From JBJXHG01 sp046160865 (lineage in GTDB: Bacteria > Planctomycetota > UBA1135 > GCA-002686595), in NCBI GenBank assembly GCA_046160865.1, contig JBJXHG010000104.1, positions 1-50,414 on the forward strand: DNA of 50,414 nucleotides, written 5' to 3'. Position 1 is the first letter of the stretch. Every line of letters begins with the position of its first letter. The translations under genes and the position numbers were made by a program. The notes under the pieces were generated by a model that was not told the origin of the DNA, did not search any database, and saw nothing but the letters and a program-made list of their open reading frames with translations. Below, one piece after another: positions 1-11,372 of this stretch.

Positions 1-2282
<2,282 letters not shown>

Positions 2283-2304
2283 AACGAGAAGAGAAACACG
2301 AGCC

Positions 2305-5073
2305 GTGCCCAACTCCCCTCACGAAGAGCCCAAGTCGCAGCGTTCGGTGCTCCAGATCCTCGGCGACAAGACCGGCCTCGCGCCGAAAGTTCTGTTGACC
2401 GATTCGGGGTCGGAGCACGGTGCATCGCCCGTCGTCGATCCCGTCGCGTCGTCCACGAAGCTCGTGCCGCAAGGCCGCGGCAACTATCAATTGCTCGGCG
2501 AGATCGCGCGCGGCGGCATGGGCGTGATCCTGAAAGGTCACGACACCGATCTCGGCCGCGACGTCGCGGTCAAAGTGCTCGACGTCGAGCTCGCGAAGAG
2601 CCCGGCGGTCGTGCAGCGCTTCGTCGAAGAAGCGCAGATCGGCGGACAGCTCCAACATCCCGGCATCGTGCCGGTGTACGAGCTCGGGCTCATGGCCGAC
2701 GAGCGGCCGTACTTCACGATGAAGCTCGTGAAGGGGCGCACGCTCGCCGCGCTCTTCCTGCAGCGCAAGACGCCCGCCGACAATCGCGGCCGCTTGCTCT
2801 CGATCTTCGAGTCGGTCTGTCAGACCGTCGCATACGCGCACTCGAAGGGCGTGCTGCACCGTGACCTCAAGCCCGCCAACGTGATGGTCGGCGCGTTCGG
2901 TGAAGTGCAAGTCGTCGACTGGGGACTCGCAAAAGTGCTGCACCGCGGCGGAGTCGCCGACGAGAAGCGCGCCAAGGAAACCGTGCACACGATCATCGAG
3001 ACCGTGCGCAGTGGACCGGGCTCGTCTGGCTCCGACTCGATGGCGGGCTCGGTGATGGGCACGCCGGCGTACATGGCGCCCGAGCAGGCGCAAGGCGAAG
3101 TCGAGAAGCTCGACGAGCGCGCCGACGTCTTCGCGCTCGGCGCGATCCTGTGCGAGCTGCTCACGGGCCGTCCGCCGTACGAGGAGAGCGCAGGCGAGCC
3201 GCTCGTGATGCAAGCCGCGAAAGCGAAGCTCGATCCCGCGCGCGCGCGCATCGAAGCGTGCGACGCGGACCCGGCGCTCGTGCGTTTGTGCCTCGACTGC
3301 TTGATGCCCGCGCGTGCCGCACGACCCGCGAACGCCGACGCCGTCGCGCAAGCGGTGCATGCGTACTTGACGTCCGTCGAGGAGCGCGCGCAAAAGGCCG
3401 AGCTCGCGGCCGTCGAAGCGCGCATCAAGGCGGACGAAGAGCGTCGCCGACGCCGTTTGACGGTCGCGCTCGCCGGAACGATTGGCGCAGCGGTGCTGCT
3501 CGGCGGCGGAGGATTTCTTTGGGTCGGCCGCCAGCGCGCCCAGCGCGCGGAACAGACACGCGTGGCCGTCGACGCCGCACACGGCGAATCGATCGAGCGC
3601 GCGCAGGCCGGCAGTCCCGAGGGCGCGTTGGAAGCCGCGCGGCGCGCGCTCGCGCTCGCCGACGCCGGCGAAGCGGATGCGGCGATGCGTGAGCGCGCGC
3701 GCCACTTCGTGGAGCAAGCCGAGCTCGCCCTCGGCGCGGCGGAACGCGAGAGCAAGCTCCAGGAACAGGACGAGACGCTGCGCACACGTCTCGTCGAGCT
3801 GCGGCTCGAGCAGATCGAGTCCATCGACAACTCTACCCGCGAACGCGAACTCGACGCGGCCTTCGCGCAGGCGTTCCACGACTACGGTGTCGATCTCGAA
3901 GGCGATGACGTCGTGCCCGCGTTGCAGCGCATTCGCGAGCGGAGCATCGCGGAAGAGGTCGCACTCGCGCTCGACGACTGGGGTCGCCTGCGGCGCAGGG
4001 TGCACGGAGCGAAGTCGGAGAAGGCCGAGAACCTGCTCTACCTCGCGATGGATCTCGATCCGGATACGGAGCGTCTGCGCTTACGTCAGGCGATCTTCGA
4101 CAACGACCTCGACACGATGCTCGAGCTCGCTGCGCCCGAGAACCTCTCGAAGCTCGCTCCGGGTTCGATCTGGGTGCTCAGCGCGACGCTCTGGGACACA
4201 TTTCCGCAGCACCGACCGGACGTGTACCGCATGTACGACCAGGCCAAGCACCTCTATCCGAGCGACTTCGTGCTGCAGTCGATCGGCGGCAACATCTACA
4301 ACCTCGCCGGACGCGCCGAGGATGCGCTGACGTGCCGGACCGCCGCGCTCAGCCTGCGCCCGAACAATCCGACCGCGCGCATTCGCGTGGCGGATGCGCT
4401 CTTCGCACTCGGTCGCCTGACCGAGTCCGAAGGCGCCGCGCGCGCGTGCGTCGCTGCATACCCGACGAACGCGGAGGCGCACTACATCTTGGGCATGGTG
4501 CAGCAGCAGCTCGGCGACTACGCCGGAGCGCTCGCGAGCGTGCAGCGTTCGTTCGAGCTCGTCGACGAACCCGCGCGACGAGCCGATCTCCTGGCGCTGC
4601 GCTTCCAACAAGGTCTCGCGAGCAAGGCCGACGTCGCTCGCGCGCTGCAGGGAGAAGCCGACTCCCTCAGCCTCGCGACGTACCTCTACGTGCTGCTCGA
4701 TCACCAAGATCCCGCGCAGCGGGATCCACAGCTCGTCTTGCGCCATCTCGCGGAGAACGCGCCGGCGGCGGACGCCGAATGGCGCTTCCTCATCGAAGCC
4801 ATCGCGCGCGTGCGCATCCAAGACTGGCCCGGCGCGCTCGCGGCGCTCGGCGACCACTTCAATCCGTCGGACGCGATCATCCTGACGCCCGGCGCCTACG
4901 ACTTCTTGCGCGCGTCGATCAACAGTCGCGTCGGCCGCTCGGACGCTGCGCGCGAGTCGTACGCGCGCGGCATGTCACGTTGGAACCAGCTCACCGGCGG
5001 CAATCCGGCCGCGTGGGAGAGATCCGACGTGATGCGTTGGAGACGCGAGGCGGAAGCGGCGCTGTCGAAGTGA
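2305..5073 (+). CDS. Membrane Ser/Thr protein kinase with TPR-type C-terminus
   Basis: A 922-residue kinase. The chosen start is the GTG after a purine-rich stretch (gagaagagaaac) just downstream of the previous stop; the frame is open further upstream but would overlap the preceding gene. Kinase landmarks: glycine loop GEIARGGMG at 65-73, VAVK lysine at 90, HRDLKPAN at 185-192, DWG at 205-207, GTPAYMAPE at 252-260. One membrane helix lies at about 384-406, preceded by arginines that put the kinase in the cytoplasm. The remaining 500 or so residues are helical with TPR-like spacing. All catalytic residues are present, so an active kinase is expected. Kinases of this layout are abundant in planctomycetes. 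The targets cannot be read from the neighbours. Confidence 0.93.
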   Translation: MPNSPHEEPKSQRSVLQILGDKTGLAPKVLLTDSGSEHGASPVVDPVASSTKLVPQGRGNYQLLGEIARGGMGVILKGHDTDLGRDVAVKVLDVELAKSPAVVQRFVEEAQIGGQLQHPGIVPVYELGLMADERPYFTMKLVKGRTLAALFLQRKTPADNRGRLLSIFESVCQTVAYAHSKGVLHRDLKPANVMVGAFGEVQVVDWGLAKVLHRGGVADEKRAKETVHTIIETVRSGPGSSGSDSMAGSVMGTPAYMAPEQAQGEVEKLDERADVFALGAILCELLTGRPPYEESAGEPLVMQAAKAKLDPARARIEACDADPALVRLCLDCLMPARAARPANADAVAQAVHAYLTSVEERAQKAELAAVEARIKADEERRRRRLTVALAGTIGAAVLLGGGGFLWVGRQRAQRAEQTRVAVDAAHGESIERAQAGSPEGALEAARRALALADAGEADAAMRERARHFVEQAELALGAAERESKLQEQDETLRTRLVELRLEQIESIDNSTRERELDAAFAQAFHDYGVDLEGDDVVPALQRIRERSIAEEVALALDDWGRLRRRVHGAKSEKAENLLYLAMDLDPDTERLRLRQAIFDNDLDTMLELAAPENLSKLAPGSIWVLSATLWDTFPQHRPDVYRMYDQAKHLYPSDFVLQSIGGNIYNLAGRAEDALTCRTAALSLRPNNPTARIRVADALFALGRLTESEGAARACVAAYPTNAEAHYILGMVQQQLGDYAGALASVQRSFELVDEPARRADLLALRFQQGLASKADVARALQGEADSLSLATYLYVLLDHQDPAQRDPQLVLRHLAENAPAADAEWRFLIEAIARVRIQDWPGALAALGDHFNPSDAIILTPGAYDFLRASINSRVGRSDAARESYARGMSRWNQLTGGNPAAWERSDVMRWRREAEAALSK

Positions 5074-5182
5074 GGCGCGCTCGCGAACTGAGTCCAACTT
5101 CATCAAATGGTCTGACACCCTGCGCGATTGGACAAGTAGTCAGGTCAGCAGGTAGGTTCGACGTTGGAGCAAGAGCAGCACG

Positions 5183-6229
5183 ATGGGACTCGAGGCGAGA
5201 ATACGACAGCTCCGCAGCGACGCCATTGCGCAGGGGAGAGATCCCGTCGCTACGGAACTCCAGGGTGTGACCAAAGCTCGGATCGCGGAAGTCCTGAGCG
5301 CGCTGAATCGAGACACACCGGACCAAGTGGATGTGGTGTTCGCGCTACTCGACGACGTCCAGGACTCGTGGTTCTCCTGCGCTCCAACGGGCGCGAGATT
5401 CTGTGACGCTGCGACGATCGCTCACTTGGCTTGCCACGTCGGAATTCTCCAACGCGGCGGTTTGAAGCTCGACCGAGAGGGTCGCGACTACTGGATCAAA
5501 CCGCTGCGCGACATTGGCGCCGTGGAACCAGTTTTTCTGAACTCGAGAACACGCGAGTTCTTGCCGGGGCATCCGATAGCGAAGTCGCCAAACTCAGCTC
5601 ACCGCCTCGCCCAGGACTTCAAACGAATCTTGCTGGCTCCAGCGATCGAGTGGAAGGCATTGCTCAGCGAGTGGATCGAGGCTGAGCGAATCCGCGAGCG
5701 CCTCGCGTTTCAGGCAAAACAGGCCAACGAGGCTCTCGGCACGGTGGCAACGCCGCACTCGAACTTGATACGTGCGTGCGTGACCGAATACGCACCGCGA
5801 TTTCTGGCCGGTTTCGAAGTCGTCTACGTGGACGATTCCGACGGTGACCGCATCGACGACGAAGATCGTGAGCGCCTGCGCGATGCTGGCCTCGAATTGA
5901 CACGCGGGGATCCATCGCCCGACGTCCTCCTCTACAACCGGGAGCTCAACGAGTTGTGGGTCGTCGAAGCGGTCACGAGCGATGGCGAAGTGGACCAGCA
6001 CAAGCTCGACCGCATGCTCGCGTTCGCCGATAGGTACGGAAAGGAAGGCGTTGGCTTTACCACGGCGTACCCGACTTGGAAGGTTGCCGCCAGACGGCAA
6101 GGCGCCCAGAAGAACATCCCGCCCGCGACCTACGTTTGGATTCGAGAAGACGGATCCAAGCACTATCGGGCCGAAGATTTCGGCAGGGACGGAAACAGGC
6201 CATCCACGATTCGATCCAAGCCATCCTGA
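5183..6229 (+). CDS. BsuBI/PstI-type type II restriction endonuclease
   Basis: A 348-residue protein. The C-terminal half (about 200-335) matches the BsuBI/PstI endonuclease pattern: PSPDVLLYN at 244-252 with the PD pair at 246-247, then LWVVEAVTSDG at 258-268 with the acidic residue at 262, then GFTTAYPTW and a TYVWI strand. These correspond to the PD-(D/E)xK-like nuclease core. The N-terminal half has no motif I recognise and probably carries target recognition or dimerisation. Characterised relatives cut CTGCAG; this enzyme's specificity is not proven. A ggag motif precedes the ATG. It converges on, and overlaps by 67 bases, the adenine methyltransferase gene on the other strand, which makes a complete restriction-modification pair. 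Codon use looks less GC-biased than in the flanking kinases, suggesting transfer. Confidence 0.88.
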   Translation: MGLEARIRQLRSDAIAQGRDPVATELQGVTKARIAEVLSALNRDTPDQVDVVFALLDDVQDSWFSCAPTGARFCDAATIAHLACHVGILQRGGLKLDREGRDYWIKPLRDIGAVEPVFLNSRTREFLPGHPIAKSPNSAHRLAQDFKRILLAPAIEWKALLSEWIEAERIRERLAFQAKQANEALGTVATPHSNLIRACVTEYAPRFLAGFEVVYVDDSDGDRIDDEDRERLRDAGLELTRGDPSPDVLLYNRELNELWVVEAVTSDGEVDQHKLDRMLAFADRYGKEGVGFTTAYPTWKVAARRQGAQKNIPPATYVWIREDGSKHYRAEDFGRDGNRPSTIRSKPS

Positions 6230-7719
6230 TCGGGGAATGTGCTTCCGATTCGCCGACCGATCGCTGTGAGGTTCTCGCGGGACGGGTAGCGAAGACTGCG
6301 TAGATCCGCCGCATTCACCTGTGTGTGTCCGTTGAACTGCCGGAAGAATGCGTCGACCAGCGAGGAATTGAGATACGCAGCGAGTCCTAGGGCAATTAAC
6401 TTCGGTAAGCCCTCGCCGTTCACGTGGAAGTAGTTCACGTGGTTCTCGAAGCCGACGCGATCCAGGCCCGCGGGCAGTCTCGCCGGGTCGTACACGACGG
6501 CGACGACACGACGGCGCTCCTCCTTCGATGTGAATCGCTTGGTGAGAACGTAGGTGCCGCCCGTGACCATCAAGTCAGCCGTGGCCGCGACGTCCGCCAG
6601 CGCGTTCGGCTTCTTCCCGCCAACTCGCGGCCACGCGACGAAGCCACCATTGAAGTGAGCAGGGTAGATGAGCGGGACAGTGCGCGGACCTGGATCCTGG
6701 CGCAGGTGCTCACGAGCCCGGAAGTCGACAACGCGACCCGTCGAAACTTGGATCTCGAGGTCGGCGAGCTTGCAGGGCAGCTTCTGAATCTGCGCAGCGA
6801 CGCGTTCATCGGCGGCGGACACCGCAAGGTGGATGAACGCATCGGCATCGCGTGGGTTCACCACGGCATCGTGCAGAACTGTGCGCTTCGTCACGCGCGC
6901 ACTGGGCGACGCGCTCGTCGAGAGAACGACGGTGGTTCGCTTCGTGGCCTTCCTCGCGTGGAAAATCACGTTCTCCTGCAAGACGTCGTCGTCTGCGAAC
7001 GCCCGATTGCGCGTCTCGAACACGTGGAACCGAAGCAGGGTCATCTCTCGAAGCAGGAGCTGGCGAAACGGCTTGAAGTACGGCCCGTTGCAGAAGCTTC
7101 TCGGCGTGATCGCAACGAGCTCGCCACCTGGCTCCAAGAGTCGCACGGCCAAGGCCACGAAAGCCGTGTACAGGTTGCTCGTCTCGATGCCGGCGGTTCG
7201 CAGGAGTGTGCGCTCGCGTGAATCGCTCCGGATCTTGCAGTAGGGCGGATTCAGAATCGCCGCGTTGAAGCCAGCCTTCGATGCGGTTCCGAAGCGCCCG
7301 GAATCAAGCAGGCTGGACGCAGCCCCGATGAAGTCTTGGTCGACGACGCGCCCGAAGAAACGCGAGCCCGAAAGGCGAACGTCACGGCCGCATCTACGAA
7401 GGAGGCCCCGCAAGTGCGCGAGCATCACAGGCTCGACTTCGTACGCCGTCGCCTCGATCGTCGCCGGACGACGCTCGCGGCGGCACGCCTCCGCGGCAAA
7501 AGCTGCCGTCAGCGAACCGACACCGGCGCCAGCGTCGAGCAGCCGCACATGATCAGCGTCCATACGGAACATCCCAGCCATGAACGCCGCGATCGGCGCT
7601 GGAGTCATGAACTGTCCCAAGACGGACCGTCGATCAGCATCCAGGGCCGAATTCGCTTCGAGGCGTGCCTCGTCGGCACGCAGGAGTAGGTCCGACGAGC
7701 CGTTGTGTTTCGAGTTCAT
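6163..7719 (-). CDS. N6-adenine DNA methyltransferase, partner of the BsuBI/PstI-type endonuclease
   Basis: A 518-residue protein with the AdoMet-binding motif I as LLDAGAGVGSL (about 60-70) and the catalytic motif IV as NPPY (157-160), the order and tetrapeptide of adenine-N6 methyltransferases of the BsuBI/PstI kind. QFMTP just before motif I is the usual N-terminal motif of this group. The C-terminal 250 residues would hold the target-recognition domain. It would methylate adenine in the site cut by the adjacent endonuclease and so protect host DNA. The gene points toward the endonuclease and its last 67 bases overlap that gene's 3' end in antisense. No clear ribosome-binding site is seen before the chosen ATG, so the exact start is less certain than the function. 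Confidence 0.9.
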   Translation of the reverse strand: MNSKHNGSSDLLLRADEARLEANSALDADRRSVLGQFMTPAPIAAFMAGMFRMDADHVRLLDAGAGVGSLTAAFAAEACRRERRPATIEATAYEVEPVMLAHLRGLLRRCGRDVRLSGSRFFGRVVDQDFIGAASSLLDSGRFGTASKAGFNAAILNPPYCKIRSDSRERTLLRTAGIETSNLYTAFVALAVRLLEPGGELVAITPRSFCNGPYFKPFRQLLLREMTLLRFHVFETRNRAFADDDVLQENVIFHARKATKRTTVVLSTSASPSARVTKRTVLHDAVVNPRDADAFIHLAVSAADERVAAQIQKLPCKLADLEIQVSTGRVVDFRAREHLRQDPGPRTVPLIYPAHFNGGFVAWPRVGGKKPNALADVAATADLMVTGGTYVLTKRFTSKEERRRVVAVVYDPARLPAGLDRVGFENHVNYFHVNGEGLPKLIALGLAAYLNSSLVDAFFRQFNGHTQVNAADLRSLRYPSRENLTAIGRRIGSTFPDQDGLDRIVDGLFPSLPKSSAR

Positions 7720-7870
7720 GGAGCGCGATCTGCCGGATCAAACGCATTCTCTGGCGCTCGGTGTACTCGACCAAGCGGAAACGAACAGGTTTCGTTGGTC
7801 GACTCGAACCTGTGGTCTCATCAGCACGTTCGAGTCGTTGAAGAGCGGCGCTCCGATGAACGCGCGCAGC

Positions 7871-9463
7871 TCACAGCCCCGCGAACTTCTTCAGCTCCGG
7901 CTCGGCCTGCACGAGCGCGTCTTGCAGCGCTTTCGCGGCTTCGGTCACGGCCGTCTTCTTGCCCGACTTCAGCGCGGACTTGAACGCGTCGTGCTTCGCC
8001 GCGACGTCCTTGTTGCCGCCGTCGAGGAGGAACGCGACGACGAGGCCCGCTTCCTCGTAGAGCCGGCTCGAGCCCTGGATGTCGTTGAGGTCGAGCACGA
8101 ACGCGAAGATCTGGTCGAGCTTGCGCAGCCCGCCGGCCTTCTTCACCTCGCTGCACGCGAACTCGCGCAGATCCCACGGGTTCGCGCCCTCGGCGGCCAT
8201 CGGGTTCTTCATGAAGCGCTCGACGTACGACGCGGCGCCGTAGCGCAGCCAGCGCGGGATCTTCTTCTCGTTCCAGAACGGCGCGGGATTCTGCGCGGCA
8301 TCGTTGCCGCCGCCGGACGCGATCCGCTCACCGATCGTCATCCACGAGGGATCGATTGCTTCGATGTAGCTCTGTGCCGCCGCCCAACGCAGCCAGAACG
8401 GTCCCCAGCCGTCGGTCTTCGGATCCTTGCGGTCCCAGTAGCTGACGCCCGCGCCCAAGAACTGCGGCGGCTTCGCGGTGACGTCGAAGTACGCATCCGC
8501 GAAGTACGCGCCGTGCAGCGAGGAGATGCCTTCGCTCTCCGGGATGACCGGCGGATTGCCGCCCGAGACTTGGTTGTACTGCGCGAGGCTGTTCAACGTG
8601 ATCAGGTGCGGCTTCGTCACGGGTGCGAGCCCGAACAGCCGCTCGAGATCGGCGCGAACCTTGTCCGCGTGCCAGCGCGCCAAGTTTCCGGTGTCCCAGT
8701 CGCACGTCGTCCACACGACGAAGTTCTCGCCGGCGAGCTGCCACCACTGTCCGATCTTCGAGTGGTATTCGTTGGCCTTGGCAGTGTCGACCCACTCTTC
8801 GCCGCACTTCCATTGAATGGCGGCCCACTTCGCTTGGTCGTCGGGCGAGACCCAGCTGTTGTCGTCGGCGCGGAACACATATCCCGCCGCTTGCCACTCC
8901 GCGATCTGCTTCGCGCGCGCGGCCTCGACGGGATTGACCCAAACGCCTTGCGCGTCCTTGGTCCAGTTCATGCTCAGGAACGGCACGTCGCCTTCCGGAA
9001 CCCACTGATCCTTGTAGCGCGCGAGCCCCTTCGCCTTCATGCGCGCGTCCTCTTCGCGCTTGTACTTCGAAAGCTCGGCGAAGCTCTCGAACCATTTGTT
9101 GTCGTAGAACTGGTGGCGCAGTCCCCTGCGCGCGGCTTCGTTGCCCGCGTCGATCTCGATCACCTTGCGATAGATCTTCTTCGCGTCTTCCTCCTGCCCC
9201 GCGCTCGAAGCAGCAGTCGCGAGCGCGAGCAGCTTCGCGACGTCCTTGCCGGCGGCCGCGATCTTCGCGTCGAGCTCGGGGTCTTGCGGCGCCGCGACGG
9301 AGTACGCGGAGGACGAAACCGGGAGGGCGGAGGGAACGGTGAGCAGGGTCAAGTACAGCGCGGCGATCATGACGGTGGCAGCGGCTCCCGAAGCGTGCGC
9401 GGCACGCGTCGTGGACGGATGGAGTGACGTGGACGACCGCCCGTGGCGACGGTCGTGCAGCAC
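7871..9463 (-). CDS. Secreted protein with tryptophan-rich modules and a degenerate peptidase-like domain (paralogue 1)
   Basis: A protein of up to 530 residues, starting at a GTG; an internal ATG at 9370 would begin directly at the hydrophobic signal segment (MIAALYLTLLTVPSAL) and is a fair alternative. After the signal comes an alpha-helical TPR-like stretch, then short modules with paired tryptophans (DQWVPEGD, NSWVSPDD, EEWVDTAK), then a domain with the outline of zinc-peptidase-like extracellular proteins but no HExxH motif. It ends in KKFAGL. The same modules, the RWLRYGAASYVERF-type segment and the FAGL terminus recur in the gene at 18976-21654, so the two are paralogues. It is probably exported; the function is unknown. 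A binding or scaffold role is more likely than catalysis, but this is inference. Confidence 0.75.
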   Translation of the reverse strand: MLHDRRHGRSSTSLHPSTTRAAHASGAAATVMIAALYLTLLTVPSALPVSSSAYSVAAPQDPELDAKIAAAGKDVAKLLALATAASSAGQEEDAKKIYRKVIEIDAGNEAARRGLRHQFYDNKWFESFAELSKYKREEDARMKAKGLARYKDQWVPEGDVPFLSMNWTKDAQGVWVNPVEAARAKQIAEWQAAGYVFRADDNSWVSPDDQAKWAAIQWKCGEEWVDTAKANEYHSKIGQWWQLAGENFVVWTTCDWDTGNLARWHADKVRADLERLFGLAPVTKPHLITLNSLAQYNQVSGGNPPVIPESEGISSLHGAYFADAYFDVTAKPPQFLGAGVSYWDRKDPKTDGWGPFWLRWAAAQSYIEAIDPSWMTIGERIASGGGNDAAQNPAPFWNEKKIPRWLRYGAASYVERFMKNPMAAEGANPWDLREFACSEVKKAGGLRKLDQIFAFVLDLNDIQGSSRLYEEAGLVVAFLLDGGNKDVAAKHDAFKSALKSGKKTAVTEAAKALQDALVQAEPELKKFAGL

Positions 9464-9521
9464 CTTACCACCGCGGGCGGTTGCGTGTGCTCATCCGCGC
9501 GAAACGGGCAGACGCCTTACC

Positions 9522-9734
9522 CGCCTTTCAGAATGCCCGCTCCGGCGCAGGCCGCGCCGAACCGGGCTCGCGGCGTTGCGCGTCCTCTGAGTATTGCCGA
9601 GCAATACGCATCGTCGGGGTCCCCTTCGAAGCGCACCGCTGGCGTGCTTCGATGCGCTGCGCGCACCGGGGCTTACCCGTCTTGGTCGCCTCGATTCGTC
9701 GCAGCCTTCGCCGGACGGCTCACTCTGAAAGGCG
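9522..9734. repeat. Repeat family C, copy C1, with short terminal inverted repeats
   Basis: The ends carry an 11-base perfect inverted repeat, cgcctttcaga (9522-9532) and tctgaaaggcg (9724-9734). The middle (about 9556-9617) is nearly the same as 43672-43732, including gggctcgcggcgttgcg and atacgcatcgtcgg. A perfect 7-bp hairpin with a 3-base loop, gtattgc-cga-gcaatac, sits at 9591-9607. No transposase frame is present, so it resembles a non-autonomous element. Confidence 0.6.
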
Positions 9735-9787
9735 CTCTTACCCGATGGGCCGTCACGGCCGGATCGTGTTCAGCTCCACGCGCACGG

Positions 9788-9873
9788 GCCCGCGTTTCTC
9801 ACCACATCCCTCGCGAGGTTGCGCCAGCGCGCTCGGAGCAAGGCGTTGCGTCGGAATCGACCGCAGCTGACCT
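9788..9873. repeat. Repeat family A, half copy A1
   Basis: This matches the left arm of repeat A2 (25855-25940) over about 86 bases with a handful of substitutions, including tttctcaccac and cgcgaggttgcgccagcgcg, and stops at the position where A2 turns back on itself. The right arm is missing, so this is a truncated or half element. It ends a few bases before the RtcB stop codon on the other strand. Confidence 0.7.
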
Positions 9874-9881
9874 TCACGCAC

Positions 9882-11114
9882 TCAGCCCTTCACGCACACG
9901 ACTTGACGCAGCGTGTGCACGACCTCGACCAAGTCCTTCTGCGCCTCCATGACTTCGTCGATCGACTTGTACGCCATCGGCGTCTCGTCGATCACGTCCT
10001 TGTCCTTGCGGCACTCGACGTGCTTGGTCGCTTCGACGTGATCCGCAACCGTGAACGTCGCGCGCGCCCGGGTGCGGCTCATGCGACGACCCGCGCCGTG
10101 GCTGCACGAATCGAACGACTCCGCGTTGCCCTTGCCGCGCACGATGTAGCTGCGCGTGCCCATCGAGCCTGGAATGATGCCGAGATCGCCGACGCGCGCG
10201 CGCACCGCGCCCTTGCGCGTGAGGAACACGTCCTTGCCGTAGTGACGCTCGCGCGACACGTAATTGTGGTGGCAGTTGACCGCCAGCTCGCCCGCTTCGA
10301 ACGGACGAATGCCTTTGACGCCGCGGGTCGCAGCGAGGACGGCGCTCATCATCAACGAACGATTCGTCATCGCGAAGCGCTGTGCCCATTCGACGGCTTC
10401 GACATAGTCGGTGAAGTGCTCGGCTCCCTCGGAGAAGTAGGCCAAGTCCTTGTCGGGCAGACTGCCGAGCATGTGACCGAGATCCTTCTTCGCGAGCTCG
10501 ATGAAGTAGGTGCCGATCTTGTTGCCGACGCCGCGCGAGCCCGAGTGCAGCACGAACCAGACGCGATCGGACTCGTCGAGGCACGTCTCGATGAAGTGAT
10601 TGCCCGTCCCGAGGCTTCCGAGATGGCTCAGGTGATTGGACTTCTCGAGCGCCTTGTGCTTCGACGCCAGCCGCCGGAACGTCGGCTCGAGCTCGGCCCA
10701 AGCGTCGAAGCTCGCTCGAGGCGGATCGTGCCAAGCACCTTTGTCGCGTCCACCACGGTTCGCCGTTCGTCCGTGAGGCACGGCGCGTTCGATCGCCGAG
10801 CGCAGCGGCTTGAGATCGTCGGGCAGATCGCTCGCGACGAGCGACGTGCGCACGGCCATCATGCCGCAACCGATGTCGACGCCGACCGCCGCCGGCACGA
10901 TCGCGCCGACCGTCGGGATCACGCTCCCGACGGTCGCTCCGATGCCCCAGTGCACATCGGGCATCACGGCAACCCAGCGGTGTACGAACGGCAAGCGCGC
11001 GACGTTCTGGAGCTGCGCGCGCGCTTCGGGCTCGAGTTGCACGCCGCGCACCCAGGCCTTGATGGGCACGCCGTTCTCGACTTCGATGACTTCGTAGTTC
11101 TTGTCGCGGCTCAT
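9882..11114 (-). CDS. rtcB: RNA-splicing ligase RtcB
   Basis: A 410-residue protein of typical RtcB length. RtcB joins RNA ends bearing 2',3'-cyclic phosphate or 3'-phosphate to 5'-OH ends, using GTP and Mn2+ through a histidine-GMP intermediate. Visible signatures: MPDVHWGIGATVGSV (51-65), GVDIGCGM (78-85, metal-binding Cys 83), GTGNHF (169-174), HSGSRGVGN (190-198), NCHHNY (280-285), GSMGTRSY (316-323) and SHGAGRRMS (338-346), where His 339 is the expected guanylylated residue. The ATG at 11114 was chosen because the family consensus begins there; the frame stays open far upstream only because it runs antisense to the next gene. No rtcA, rtcR or archease gene is adjacent, so it stands alone, as for RNA repair or RNA damage response. 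Confidence 0.95.
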   Translation of the reverse strand: MSRDKNYEVIEVENGVPIKAWVRGVQLEPEARAQLQNVARLPFVHRWVAVMPDVHWGIGATVGSVIPTVGAIVPAAVGVDIGCGMMAVRTSLVASDLPDDLKPLRSAIERAVPHGRTANRGGRDKGAWHDPPRASFDAWAELEPTFRRLASKHKALEKSNHLSHLGSLGTGNHFIETCLDESDRVWFVLHSGSRGVGNKIGTYFIELAKKDLGHMLGSLPDKDLAYFSEGAEHFTDYVEAVEWAQRFAMTNRSLMMSAVLAATRGVKGIRPFEAGELAVNCHHNYVSRERHYGKDVFLTRKGAVRARVGDLGIIPGSMGTRSYIVRGKGNAESFDSCSHGAGRRMSRTRARATFTVADHVEATKHVECRKDKDVIDETPMAYKSIDEVMEAQKDLVEVVHTLRQVVCVKG

Positions 11115-11372
11115 ACGGGAAGTCGAGGCGTTGCTCGTGCGAGCGAACGGAGAGCGTAGCGCGGGCGCTGGTTTCACGAGCGCGTCACCGCCACCTGCAC
11201 GCCCGATTCGTAGAGCTGCTCGTAGCCTTTCGACCGGTGAGCGCGAGGGCACGATCCGCTGCGCGGAAGGGAGTGCGCGGGAACGGCAACGTCCGACCGC
11301 GCGTGCGAGTTCATTGGCAGGCGAGTTGCAATGCGCTGCAATCTCGCGACCTCGACCTCCGTCGCGCGCTGC

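Larger units (their letters stand above)
9464..9881. other. Intergenic region filled by repeats C1 and A1
   Basis: This gap between the secreted-protein gene start and the RtcB stop holds no convincing gene. It contains the C1 repeat (9522-9734) with its internal hairpin and the half-length A1 repeat (9788-9873), both listed separately. Short open frames across it are by-products of the repeats. Confidence 0.7.

Noticed and set aside
7720..7870. A small gene upstream of the methyltransferase, such as a controller protein
   Set aside because: Frames are short, no helix-turn-helix or start with a ribosome-binding site is visible.
5074..9463. A wider defence island around the restriction-modification pair
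   Set aside because: The neighbours are kinases and a secreted protein; no helicase-nuclease, toxin-antitoxin or abortive-infection gene adjoins. Kinase-based defence is conceivable but has no support in the sequence.
9882..11114. A complete Rtc RNA-repair operon
   Set aside because: No RtcA cyclase, RtcR regulator or archease is next to rtcB.
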